DNA of 64,000 bases, from the NCBI GenBank assembly GCA_032622095.1, contig CP136062.1:150778875-150842874 (forward strand). Direction: 5' to 3'. Made by a program: the position numbers and the translations under genes. Positions 31,288 through 42,329 of the stretch are shown one piece after another. The notes under the pieces are model-generated. The model did no database searches. It saw nothing but the letters and a program-made list of their open reading frames with translations, and was not told the DNA's origin. This stretch comes from Siphonodentalium dalli. Its lineage: Eukaryota > Mollusca > Scaphopoda > Gadilida > Siphonodentaliidae. Position 1 is the first letter of the stretch, and the number at the start of each line of letters is the position of its first letter.

Positions 31288-34200
31288 AGCACTGAGACCG
31301 CGATGCTGAAAATAACATCTGATCTTCTTGTTGCGTCTGATGAAGGTCTCGTTTCTATTCTGTGTTTGTTAGACCTTAGCGCAGCGTTCGACATGATTGA
31401 TCACCAAATTCTGCTACATCGACTGGAAAGATCATTCGGCATTTCCGGTACTGTCCTACAGGGTCATTCTACCATTAGGTATCCCAAAATTGTAAAAAAT
31501 GGCAAAATTTCAAACATGCTGAATAATCCTGGCACTTGATTCGTTCAAAAGTACAGATTTTCAGCTTTCCAAAAATGTATTAAACTATATTGTTGCCTAC
31601 CTGTTTGTATATATTTGGTTTGTTTGAAATAGTAGTACCCAACTCTGTTATTTTTGCATAGTTATCAGAGTGGCCACGTAAGCTGTGACATGAAGGTTAT
31701 TGATAGTAAACATTAGAATTTTGCGGCAATACATTGTGTATATTTTTCCAATAAAAAAAATATATAACATACCCACATTTTCAAAATTTTGAACATTTAT
31801 TCATCAACATCTCCATGACTAATCATCTGTCACACACGTAACGATTTAACATTCAAGTTTTAATTTTTCAAAAACTACATGAACATACATCGTAGTTTTC
31901 AATATTCTGTGACTCCATGGTTTGGATGAAGCACTGAACATCATAAAATAAGATATTAATACTTTTTACGACTTTTGCAGTGCTTCCGATATCTGTCACA
32001 CACGTAACGTTACGTGTGTGACATTATACAATCAACCATTACCAGTCACAAACCACACAACTCAGGTTTATTTTTGGCTTTATTTTATTGAAGAAACTTC
32101 TAAATATCAAGAAAATGTATTTTACACATGTTTTTATCTTAAATTCATTCATTTTATCATTCTGAAGTAATTGTGCGCAATACGGGCACATTGATGGGTC
32201 TTAAGCATAAGGCACTGTTCAGTTTAAACTCAATGCAGACATGACCAGGGTTAATAGTAACCCCTTTAAAGCATCCATGGGGTCCTGGGTACTTAAATAC
32301 AGTGTTTCTGCAATGTGAATGTCATTTAAACTATTATTGAGATGATGTGTTGGCTTTATATCTCAAAATTAAAAAGGTGTGAAAAGGAGAATTTAGCCCT
32401 TTTTATGACGCAAACACCCCCAGAATATGTTTTTACATCAGTTGTACCACCCCTTCCTACCTGATATATGTGGGTATGTTCTGTGGATTTCCACATGGAT
32501 CACTTATAAGTGAATTAGATGTACATGTTGATGAATATTAAGTTGATTGTCAAACTATAGAATATTTTGATTATCAATAATTCGATAACCTATCCCATGC
32601 TCATAGTGCAAATTAATTGGATTACTAGTACCTTTACATGGTCCTGACGGCTGAGTTTGTAACTGCGGTCATGCATGGTTGTACAATTTTAAACATTTGC
32701 ATGACCATTTTTGTCCACTACTTAAAAAACTTTTAACATTACATAAATTTAAAACCCAGGATCTATCTAACCCAACTTAATGCCCTCTTTCACATGTACA
32801 TGATCACACTACTCTTATTGGCCAAATTATATATCATTGAGGGTATTGAATTCCAATAATCTAATAGCAATTTCACAGCGTCACACACGTAACGTTTTTG
32901 TGTCACACACGTAACGCTGCCTCTTTGGTGGTTATAAGCCTTGGAATGGAAGGCGGTTTGGTGTTGACAATTCAGAAACTATTTTTTGAATAGCTGAACA
33001 TATTTCCATTCAAACGTGACATTTATTGTATATTCTAGACTTACTATTTCACAGGAATATAGACTTAAAAAGAGGACATGCAAAAAACTTATTTTTGTGC
33101 GTCACACACGTAACGCACCAAATAATGTCCTGCCAAAAATTTATGGTACACAATGAGTTTAAAATATGTCTCAAAAGTCGTGGACTAGCCTCTGGCAAAT
33201 AAAATGCAGCATCCCTTGACTAAAATAATTTTATAAAATTAAAGTTATCTTGATTATAAAGGCTCTAAAAACCTCTAAATGTCACACACGTAACGATAGA
33301 ATGACCCTACAGTGGTTCGTTTCTTACCTAACTGGTCGTCAACAGAGAATACAAATTGGCAATCTGTTATCAAAGTATTACAATCTTGATTTTGGCGTGC
33401 CCCAGGGTTCTGTTCTAGGACCAATTCTATACCTGCTTTACACCAAACCTATCGGTGCTGTTATACGATCACAAGGCATATGTGTACACATGTATGCAGA
33501 CGACACACAGTTATACCTTTCCGGCAGACCCGATCAAGACTCATACCTAGTGAATAGGATCGAGAGCTGTCTTTCCTCTGTTAAAACCTGGATGACCTCC
33601 AATAAACTGATGTTAAACAATGACAAAACTGAAGCCATGTGGGTTGCAAAACCATCCATTGTCAACCAATTGTGCATTACATCACTGCAAGCAGATTGTG
33701 ACACTATTATCTTCTCTTCGTGTGTCAAAAATCTAGGAGTCCATCTCGATCAAACACTGTCTATAGAGACACATATCGACCACCTCTGCAAGTCTATATT
33801 TTTGGAACTGCGACGCCTTGGCCAGGTCCGCAAATATCTCACTGTTGATGCAGCAAAAAAACTTGTTGCTTCGTTTGTTATGAGTCGTCTAGACTACTGT
33901 AACATACTATTATTCCGGCTCCCCGATTCGCAAATCAACAGACTTCAACGCTTGCAGGACACCGCCGCCAGAATTGTACTCCGAAGAAGGAAAGGCTGTA
34001 GCGTAACAACCATGCACGCCGACCTTCACTGGCTGCCTATCAAAGATCGGATACAATTTAAAATAGCAACATTTGGTTTCCGTCGGATGTTTGTCTCTGA
34101 ATCCCTTCCCGAATATATTAACAGTCTGATATATCCATACACTCCCCGTCGAAAACTTCGTTCTGGTGAATCGTCCCTTCTCTGCCCTCAAGGTGCAAAT

Positions 34201-34496
34201 CTTTTGACCGTCGGCGACAGAGCTTTCTCTGTAGCCTGTCCCGACATTTGGAACTCTCTACCAAATGAAATGCGACAATCTTGCTTGCTAACCGATTTTC
34301 GATCTGCTTTAAAAACTCACATATTCCGACGACGCTACCCCGACACAAAGAAAATTAACAAAATCTGATTATATATAATTCCAGATATCTATGGATTATT
34401 TTCCATGTGCATTTCTTGTGTATTTATATAATGTGTAAAGCGCTTAGGGCCCCTTGCGGGGGATAGGCGCTATATAAATATTATTATTATTATTAT
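31288..34496 (+). mobile_element. 5'-truncated CR1/L2-type LINE, split by a DNA element
   Basis: The reverse transcriptase fragment has LDLSAAFDMIDH (motif A) before the split and GVPQGSVLGP, YADD (33493-33504) and the CR1/L2-style C-terminal block SRLDYCNILL...LHWLPIKDRIQFK after it, ending at a stop at 34368. The 3' end is the hairpin-like 'gtaaagcgctt' ... 'ggcgctatataaat' followed by (att)n, as in CR1/L2-like LINEs. Only the inserted element breaks the visible frame; removing it with one TACA rejoins CTA-CAG-TGG exactly. The endonuclease and ORF1 are absent. Confidence 0.88.
31461..33307. mobile_element. Unclassified DNA element with repeated internal motif (1847 bp)
   Basis: TIRs 'gggtcattcta' / 'tagaatgaccc' are perfect over 11 bp and flanked by TACA (31457-31460, 33308-33311; CTACAG if the outer base pair is target). 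A 4-bp duplication recalls Sola-type elements, but that is a guess. The motif 'gtcacacacgtaacg' occurs six times in direct orientation (31829, 31995, 32880, 32902, 33101, 33281) and once inverted (32008-32022), the last one abutting the right TIR. No frame over 80 codons lies inside, so it is non-autonomous. Confidence 0.85.
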
Positions 34497-34549
34497 AGAA
34501 ATCTTTAGTTGTTTTTATGCCATATTTCCCCATACTAGAAATTCTTCTT

Positions 34550-34690
34550 ATATCCCTTTCTATACAACATACTCAATGGCAAGAAGTTATCCCTTGGGAA
34601 ATGTTCAGATAATAAGTGCAACAAATAACCTATTCAAAAAATGACCATAGGTCATTTGTTGAACTTATTATCTGAACATTTCCCACCAAC
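34550..34690. mobile_element. piggyBac-type MITE family B, fragment
   Basis: 'gaaatgttcagataataagt' and its inverse 'ttattatctgaacatttccc' form a hairpin matching the middle of family B. The TTAA ends are missing. Confidence 0.6.
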
Positions 34691-34772
34691 AGAATATGAA
34701 TTTGTGTTGTTGTGATTTGTTTTTGCAGTTTTAGTGTTTCAATCTGCAATAAAAACACTCGCATTAGTACTA

Positions 34773-34872
34773 CAGTAATGCCCTAAATAATCGACTCCTT
34801 AACCACAGCCAAATTATGGGTAATTTTTCAGGATTTAGTCCGAAATATAGCTTGTTGCTATTCATTTGGAGA
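34773..34872. mobile_element. mariner-type MITE, left half only
   Basis: TA-'cagtaatgccctaaataatc' through 'agcttgttgctattcat', ending abruptly in unrelated sequence. The right arm is absent. Confidence 0.7.
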
Positions 34873-35134
34873 TATATGGAAATACTTAACAAACAAAGCA
34901 TGTCTGTATGGATGCGATCATGCTAATACATCTACAGACAAATTATAAACACATGTCAACTAAGAAAATTTGCATTAGGAAGACATAGAATACAACTACA
35001 AGCAAATGAGATACATGTACAATGTGTTCACACACTACTGATTATACCTGTATATATCACTTCCAAGAAAATAGGCGTAGCGATCCATGTAACACAGTGT
35101 CGTAATGATTGGAACCAGTCAGTTACAGGTATCA
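34873..35134. other. Intron 3 sequence, nothing recognised
   Basis: No feature supported. Confidence 0.4.
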
Positions 35135-35138
35135 TTAA

Positions 35139-35712
35139 CCCTTTCATGATGAGAGCTGATGCAGCATTAAAGATACTGTGCCTGTGCATTCTCTTATATA
35201 TGCGAGTCTACCATTGGGATACTCGCATACATGTATATAAGAGAATGCATTGGCTTACAAGGTCAAGGTCAATATTGTTAAGCCAATATATTCTCTTACA
35301 TATGTGAGGCTCCCTATGGTCGACTGGCATATATGAGAGAATGCATTGGCACAAGAACAATTAGATGAAACACAACTACGTGGTACTAACAATGGACACC
35401 ACGCGCTACCCCATACAAATAGGCACACGGAAAACAAAACTAAGTATACATCCATTCATGCCCACTAAGGATGAATAATTCAAGAAACAAAACTTGGAAA
35501 ACAAATCACGAAAATACCGGTATGAACGTAAACAAAACCTCTACATGGCAAAATGACCGCCGTAGCTATCACAATTGTATACAAATAAACAATTCACAGC
35601 ACGTTTCACGAACGTATTGTGACGGTATGAAGCTGGCGATGTTTGGCGTAGTTTTTGTTTGGCTATTAACGAACAAATGAATACTGCCATTGAAACAAGT
35701 ACCATGAAAGGG
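35139..35712. mobile_element. piggyBac-type MITE, family A (574 bp)
   Basis: Perfect TTAA at both ends (35135-35138, 35713-35716); TIRs 'ccctttcatgatgagag' / 'gtaccatgaaaggg'. Two hairpin modules lie at about 35188-35250 and 35290-35345. The right half (35360-35700) is unrelated to the shorter copies and may be a longer ancestral interior or a capture. Confidence 0.82.
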
Positions 35713-35856
35713 TTAATTAACAGGCAGAGCACTCTGATTATTATTGAACCCCATAAAGCGCCCCACACAAATAGAAGAATGTACTGTAGAGTGTCGTCTG
35801 CTTCGCTGTGTGGTGGGCTCCGAAAGGTTTAACATTCTTCTTGTTTCTATTTTCAG

Positions 35857-36368
35857 ATACATTCAGAAATAAATGGAGGGATACCCCAGATGCCACCAAA
35901 CTGATATATGCCGCAGCTATCATAGGCCTCCTTTCGTGTGTTGTTGTCGATTTCCAGAGTCCTGTCGGCATCTCGCAGTCGATAATCATCCCGATTCTGT
36001 CGACCATTTTCGGCATTCTGGAGCAGTGCCTTGCTTGCATTGTCTTTCTTATCGCGAGACCGATCTTCTTTCTCCTCATTTGCTTGAGAGAACTTGGACT
36101 TGCCGTGTGGGAAATGTTTTTCTTTTTCGTACACACCGTCTGCAATATCCTGAAGCTCGTCGCAGCATTCCCGGTGTCACTGTCGAATGCCTTATCAACA
36201 TGGGTCAACATGCTGACGTCGAAGATTTTCGAAATTATATCTGGTCTCATGAAGCTAGTTAGTGTCTCAATTCCAATCGGTGTTATTCTTTTTTACATTC
36301 ATCCTGATTTCCAAATGTTTGTTTTACGACGCCTAGAAAATCTTGGTTACCATGTAGAAGCTCAGTAA
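35857..36368 (+). CDS. RING-finger membrane protein, exon 4 (terminal)
   Basis: The acceptor 'gtttctattttcag' ends at 35856; the phase-1 join gives residue D126 and the frame closes at 36366-36368, for 295 residues in all. After a short charged lead (DTFRNKWRDTPDATK) come three to five hydrophobic segments, at about 140-158, 168-203 (probably two), 205-235 and 262-282, with the C-terminus FVLRRLENLGYHVEAQ on one side. The domain order, N-terminal RING plus multi-pass C-terminus, fits a membrane-embedded ubiquitin ligase of the endoplasmic reticulum, mitochondrial or endosomal type. The compartment is not shown by sequence. An open frame on the other strand is a shadow. Confidence 0.85.
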
Positions 36369-36421
36369 GCCAGGCTGTCTTTTATTTGTGTGTGCTTGTG
36401 GCTTCCTGGTTTAAAGAACTA

Positions 36422-36624
36422 CATTAATGCCCTAAATAATCGACTCCTTACCCACAGCAGAATTATGGGTAATTTTTAGGGTAAGATTTAGTCGGAAATA
36501 TGGCTTGTTGCCATTAATTGGAAAGCTCTCGATGAATGGCAACAAGCCATATTTCCGACTAAATCCTGACAAATTAACCACAATTCTGCTGTGGGTAAGG
36601 AGTCGATTATTTAGGGCATTACTG
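36422..36624. mobile_element. mariner-type MITE, copy in the RING gene 3' UTR
   Basis: 'cattaatgccctaaataatc' and 'gattatttagggcattactg'-TA. The arms share 'gcaacaagccatatttccga'. It lies 53 bp after the stop codon and before the AATAAA at 36800, so the 3' UTR would fold into a long hairpin. Confidence 0.8.
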
Positions 36625-36799
36625 TAAAAAATCAAGCTTTTATAAAATGAGATGCACATGAAATAATTAATGCGGATTGGGCCATGCAAAGCCAATTTTC
36701 CGTTTCAAAACAATTTGAAAATCATGCGCACACATATGTATATTTTTATTTTTTTTAATTTCTGGGCACACTCGAATGAATCTTTTCATCTCCGGATCT

Positions 36800-36805
36800 A
36801 ATAAA
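36800..36805 (+). promoter_or_regulatory. Poly(A) signal candidate of the RING gene
   Basis: First AATAAA downstream of the stop at 36368. Confidence 0.45.
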
Positions 36806-36892
36806 GTCACCCGTCCCAAACAGATGTCTGTAAAACTTCGTTAATAGATTCTATGTGATTTCTTTCAGGCTATTGACCGACATATTTTTTAA

Positions 36893-37115
36893 TCCTGTCT
36901 ATAATTAAATACTCATTGATGAGTAGTTCCTTAGGTCGTTTGTTGAACTTATTATCTGATCATTTCCCACCAATGTTTAGTAAAACTTCTGCAATTATCT
37001 TTTCACCTGTCTGTCATCTGCTCCTTTTTCCAGAACACACCTCCAAATGATGAATAGACCATTCCAATATATACTGTCATAAATGCGTGGGAGAGTCCAT
37101 TTAGTATTGAAAGAG
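36893..37115. mobile_element. piggyBac-type MITE, family B
   Basis: TTAA at 36889-36892 and 37116-37119; 'tcctgtctataattaaatac' and 'tccatttagtattgaaagag'. It shares 'cattgatgagtagttcctta' with the other B copies. Confidence 0.78.
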
Positions 37116-37447
37116 TTAACTGAGAAGTGACTCGATCACATGTTTAACAAATGTTGGGACATAGTTATGAATCGGGAAATCTAAACTGGTAAATTGGTAT
37201 ATTTAACTCAATTCCGTGCGTGTTTGTATAAAACCATACCACAATTATTGCATACAGATTAAACCTTTCATCGACAAAACGAATGCAAATAAAAAGATAT
37301 CGAGACGCCGGCCTGAGAAACAGGAAATTTACTTTGTGTGGCAATATCTTACTTCTTAGGTTTTGCAGAGTTCTGTTTCCAGAGAACTCACGAGATGATT
37401 GTCTGCTCCTTTTTGTGGTGACTTTGTTTATTTGTAAAAAACTTTAA

Positions 37448-37838
37448 CCCTTTACCCAACAGAACAGCCATGTGCCAATGCATTCTCTTATATATGCGAG
37501 TCGACCATAGGTCGCCTCGCATATATAAGAGAATGCATTGGCTTAACACATTAAAAATTATAAAATTGTTAAAGAATGTAAGAAAAAATGGTAAAAAGTG
37601 TTAAAAAAGATTTTTTTTAGGCCAATGCATTCTCTTATATATGCGAGGCGACCTATGGTCGACTCGCATATATAAGAGAATGCATTGGCACAGGGCATAA
37701 CTGTAACTATCACAATGTGGTCAAGGAGCCGGTTCCAATGATACCCATATTTGTATGGTTCTATTGAGACAGACCGAAGATATTTTAGGCTGTTGAAGCT
37801 TTATTTGGCCGGTTTTGGCCGGTTTGTTGGGTAAAGGG
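37448..37838. mobile_element. piggyBac-type MITE with distinct TIR and two mirror hairpins
   Basis: TTAA on both sides (37444-37447, 37839-37842). The TIR is 'ccctttacccaaca' / 'tgttgggtaaaggg', different from family A beyond the first seven bases. Two copies of the 'ctcttatatatgcgag' hairpin (37477-37546, 37619-37688) face each other across an A/T-rich middle. Confidence 0.85.
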
Positions 37839-37858
37839 TTAATACATGTAATGTTTAG

Positions 37859-38094
37859 CCCTTTCTATACTAAATACTCATTGACGAGTAGTCCCCTTAG
37901 GAAATGTTCAGATAATAAGATCAACAAACGACCATTTTCCACCAAAGAATGTGAATCTTTTTGAACTTGTGTTATCTTTTCGACATACTGTTGTCTGCTC
38001 TTTTTTCCTGATCATCCATCCTAATGAATAATAGACCGTTCCAATAATTTTCTTTTTATAGCTCAATGAGTGAATCCATTTAGTACAGAAAGGG
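37859..38094. mobile_element. piggyBac-type MITE, family B
   Basis: TTAG/TTAA flanks (37855-37858, 38095-38098) and TIR 'ccctttctatactaaatact' / 'atttagtacagaaaggg'. Confidence 0.8.
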
Positions 38095-38347
38095 TTAAAT
38101 GTGAAAAATGGAGGAAGATTCAAAACTTCAAAGTCCTGTCATGAACTTAACCAATGGATAGATAGCTATGCAAGACTGAAAAACAAGCGAAAGTGACACA
38201 ATCTGCATTAGTAACCCTTGGCTACAAAACAATTTCAGCATCTTATTATAATTCAACCACCTTGAGAAAATTATTTTTGAATCATTCTGGCTTGAATTCA
38301 TTTAGGTCACATGACTGCTACGAAAATATTTTAGATCATTATTATAA

Positions 38348-38443
38348 TCCTTCCATGACTGGAGCTTCCTGAAATTTTGCGAAAACCTAGAGAATGCACA
38401 GGATCTTTGATGCTGCACCAGCACAGCTCCAGTCATGAAAGGG
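38348..38443. mobile_element. piggyBac-type MITE, family A, short copy
   Basis: 'tccttccatgactggagctt' and 'gctccagtcatgaaaggg'; the flanking TTAA is eroded (TCAA on the right) and the hairpin module is reduced to a stub. Confidence 0.65.
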
Positions 38444-38598
38444 TCAATCATCAACAGTGGTTTGTAAAATGTAAGAATAAGCATGCTATTGTATGCATGG
38501 TGACCACCTAGAAGCAACCATCAAAATGTTTGTTCATCAAACAAATGAAGTATTTCTTAGAAAAATTCACTAATTTTTATACTTGGATGCATTACTGT

Positions 38599-39007
38599 CA
38601 AGTCTGGATATAGTGTGTCTGACATTTGCAGAATGAGGTCCTCAGAAGGTGAATTTAGTGATGATATCCTGCACAGCTTGCTAACATCACCCTCCGGGGA
38701 CCTCATTCTGCTTAGGCCTCATCTTCTGGAAAGTATCTACAGTCTGAAATTAACATTATTTTTAATTACATTTCCCCTTCTGTGCAGTTTCTTTTCCCCA
38801 TAATTTGCATAGAATAAATTGCATAATCGAGGTGACTAATGGGTGAACATCACCAACTTCAACTGGGGAACTTAAATCTGATCCTTGGTCTCCCATAGCA
38901 GTTGAGGCCTAAGCAGAATGAGGTTCCCAGTGGGAGAATTTGGTGATGCTAACCTCACCCTCTGGGGACCTCATTCTGCATATGCCAGACACATTATATC
39001 CAGGCTT
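38599..39007. mobile_element. hAT-type MITE, family H, full-length (409 bp)
   Basis: TIR 'caagtctggatatagtgtgt' / 'acacattatatccaggcttg'. Flanking octamers (attactgt / attaatat) look like an eroded 8-bp duplication. It contains paired 'gaatgaggt' palindromes and the middle 'cataatcgaggtgactaatg'. Confidence 0.75.
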
Positions 39008-39178
39008 GATTAATATCGTTGAATTTCAGCTTAAATGTGCAGCTGTTTTATGCTATTAGTGCAATTCTCACAATTGAATTATTGAATTGTTGCATGTGTA
39101 TACTAGTTTTAACTAATCCCATGAGGGTCTGGCAGATAAATGTATTGATATGAACCATGTATTGGTTTTCATAATTAA

Positions 39179-39351
39179 CCCTTTTATAACGGGAGCTGAG
39201 CTGGTGCAGCATTAAAGATCATGTGCCAGTGCATTCCATTATATATGCGAGTCTCCCATAGGCAGCCTCGCATATATAAGAAAATATCCTTAAAACCATG
39301 TGACGCAGGATATTTAATGCTTCACCAGCGCAGCTCCCACTATGAAAAGGA
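39179..39351. mobile_element. piggyBac-type MITE, family A
   Basis: TTAA (39175-39178) and TTAT (39352-39355); 'cccttttataacgggagctg' and 'cagctcccactatgaaaagg'; one hairpin module. Confidence 0.78.
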
Positions 39352-39522
39352 TTATCAATGCCGATAGCTTTAAATTGGGCTGTCAGTTTTTATGCTTTGT
39401 GTGGGTATTACAGGATTTGAGCTAGTTGTGACATTGTGTTTGAGCTAAAAAAAAGAAGCTATTATAGTCCAAATTGTGATCTCTCGAATTTATTAATATC
39501 TCTAGCCAAGATAACTTAAAGA

Positions 39523-40107
39523 TGACTTGTCTGATTTGACACCTTAAAACGGTGGGGAAATCACGTGGTTTAGAGGTTGGTGAGTACCATGAAAATGGCC
39601 GAGGCCACTGCAAATGTACACAAGCATAATGTATGATGGACTGACACAAAACATAGTATTTTAACTGTTACGAGTATATGCTAGATTATTTTTAAAACAA
39701 GTTGACTGGTGCATTACACGCACCTCTGACTGGCAACTTTGGTCAGAATGTTATACAAAACTACTGAGTATTTCAAAACAAATAAGCTTTCTATAACATT
39801 CTGACCAAAGTTTCCAGTCAGAGGTTTGTGGAATACACCAGTCCACCATACATCAAGGAAAATCCTTCGACTGACAACTGTCAGAATGTTAGAGTAAATG
39901 ACTGAGTTTGGACACAAATGAGGTATCAGCTTGTCTGAAAAATAGAATAGCATATGCTCGTAGCTGTCAAATTACTTTATAATATATTATTATCCTAGTT
40001 TATTACCTTTTTCCTCGTTTCTGGTCGCTTTTGCGATTGCCAAGGCCATTTTGAATTCGTGATACTCTTCAACTCGAAACCACGTGATTCCCCACCATGC
40101 TTAAAAC
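39523..40107. mobile_element. Nested fold-back element
   Basis: Outer arms 'ggggaaatcacgtggttt' (about 39550) and 'aaaccacgtgattcccca' (about 40077) are inverted, with 'aatggccgaggcc' / 'ggccatttt' following inward. Inside, 39671-39970 is a second inverted pair ('gagtatatgctagatt' / 'agaatagcatatgctcg'), itself holding a third pair built on 'actttggtcagaatgtt'. Class unknown; a related outer flank occurs at 24165-24300. Confidence 0.6.
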
Positions 40108-40119
40108 TATCATCGGTAC

Positions 40120-41430
40120 ATTTTCTATCCTGGAAGATATTTAAACACTACCCATGAGCAGGTTATAGGTGGTTTTGATGTCTGATATTGATTTTCAAGA
40201 GAGGAAGTTTAACACATTTCTTTAAATGAACGTCTTTTTAAATGATCGTCTCTGCTAATGAGAGTCCATGGTTTCATTTCTCAAAAGTGCGAAAGTGATA
40301 GATAATAAAGAGTTATCAATTATGATCTTTTTATGATCTTTTTACTTAATTTTAATGTAAGACTTATGGAAACTTTAGTGAATATTTGCGATCCCTGCGC
40401 CATACGAAGTGATTGCAAGTATTTTTCAATGTATTATCTTGAAAGCTGAAAATTGGTTTAGGAAATTTTGAATTATTTGATGTCAAATCGGACTGCGCAT
40501 CTTTAATACATCAGGCATAAAGATATATTCAGGGTTCCATACTTACATCAACCACAACATATTTCTATTACAAAATCTAATTGTAAATTGTTCATCACTA
40601 ATAACTTTTCCAAAATCTTGTTAGAAACCACAGATGATAATCATGACACACAAAGTAATGTTGAGTGTTTTAATTTTTAGTTACCCTTTATATCACCAAA
40701 ACTACTTGCAATAAATGGGTAAAAAATAGTATATACAAGTTACACATGTTTGGAAAGATGCCAGCCTTGTTGATTTTACAATTGGTGATCAAAACATATG
40801 AAAATTAAAATACTTTGCAGCTAGAGGTATAATTGACAGATGTTTGTTCGCAGGACATAAAAGCCAAAAGCTTATCTAAATTTTCAGTATAGTGGAAGGT
40901 AGAAGTTTTTGACCAATACTATGATTAAATAACAAGAACTAATTTATTTTGATTAAGTTTATGAGTGATAACTGACAAATTTACTGCTGCAGGAACAGAC
41001 GCATGTTAGAAGATATACATGTACAAAGCATGTGTGTAATAAAATTGCTGTTTAAATGGCTTTGCTCTTGCGATGGTCGCTGACAACAACTTTGTTTTAT
41101 GTTATCACATTAAATCCATATTGTAAACTAAATTTTATTTACAAATTTCTATCAATTTGGCACCATGGGATGACTTTTTACCCCTTCTCATCAACATTTA
41201 TTTCGTGTGCATAAAAACAGAGGCAAATAAACGATTAATATATTTTATGCAAATATCCGAATTATGCATTTAACATTATATGCAATTATAACTGAAACTG
41301 ACTGTATAACCTGGTAATCGTTCTATAGATTTTCTACTCATAAACTTAATCAAAATTCTTGTTTACGTCTGACACTAGAATCAAAAGCAAAATTTTGTTA
41401 AAATAAGCTTGGAACCCTGAATTCATCTTT
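40120..41430. other. AT-rich stretch, nothing recognised
   Basis: No element ends, exon signals or long frames. Confidence 0.45.
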
Positions 41431-41435
41431 ATTAA

Positions 41436-41573
41436 CCCTTCCATGATGTGAGCTTCCTGAAATTTTACGAAAAGCCATGCATTCTCTTATATATGCAAGA
41501 CTCCCATATATAAGAGAATGCACTGGCACAAGATATTTGATGCTGCACCAGCGCAGCTCCCATCATGAAAGGG
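41436..41573. mobile_element. piggyBac-type MITE, family A, minimal copy (138 bp)
   Basis: TTAA on both sides (41432-41435, 41574-41577); TIR 'cccttccatgatgtgagctt' / 'cagctcccatcatgaaaggg'; one short hairpin. Confidence 0.85.
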
Positions 41574-41586
41574 TTAAGTATAATAT

Positions 41587-41974
41587 TAGGCCTGAGTTTA
41601 GTGTGCCTAGCAGGCTATCATCACTAAATTCACCCTCTGGGGACCTCATTCTGATTAGGCCTCATCTATTCTGGAAAGTTTCTTTATTATCAAATTTCTA
41701 TAGATTCTTCTTCACATAGATTCTATTTCTTTTTAGTTTATTTTCTCTTTATCCCCCAAATTGGCAGATGACACATTGCATAATCGAGGTTCCCAATGGG
41801 TGTAAATCACAATATTCACCATTTGGGAACTTCAATCTGAGTCTATGTCTCCCATACAGATGAGGCCATGCAGAATGAGGTCCCCAGAGGGAGATGCTAT
41901 GTGGGATAGCATCACTAAATTCACCCTCTGGGGACCTCATTCTGCAAATGACAGGCACACTAAACTCAGGCTTG
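41587..41974. mobile_element. hAT-type MITE, family H (388 bp)
   Basis: An 8-bp duplication TATAATAT (41579-41586, 41975-41982) flanks 'taggcctgagtttagtgtg' and 'cacactaaactcaggcttg'. It sits directly beside the family A copy. Confidence 0.82.
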
Positions 41975-42329
41975 TATAATATGTTTACGCAATAGAATAA
42001 TTCTGCTCAGATTATCTTCCATGATATCTTTTTGTTATTTTACCCAACAGTATTGAATGTTGATGTTAATGACTTGATGTTTATTTGTTTGAAATAAATT
42101 GAACACTACTGTTTAAATAAAGTGCTCATTGAAAACTAATTCCTTGTTTCATCTCATTGTTTCAAATATCATTTTTATTTAAAAGCTGACATAGTAGCTA
42201 TTTATAGGTTAGACTATGTCACACCTTTCACTTGAAACATTGCCAAACTAAGATATTCTATATGCATGGCAGCAACAAATGAGCCAGTAGTGAAACAGCT
42301 ATGGTAATTATATTATCCCCCACCCGTCT

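Noticed and set aside
31303-31539. End of the first LINE frame read through into the inserted element as a short protein
   Set aside because: The last ~26 codons come from the inserted DNA element; the real LINE frame resumes at 33312.
33250-33307. LINE protein starting at 33250
   Set aside because: The first ~19 codons lie inside the inserted element; the LINE sequence proper begins after its right end.
35741-36250. 169-codon minus frame opposite RING gene exon 4
   Set aside because: Shadow of a hydrophobic coding exon; no splice or start support, whereas the + strand is tied to three other exons by phase.
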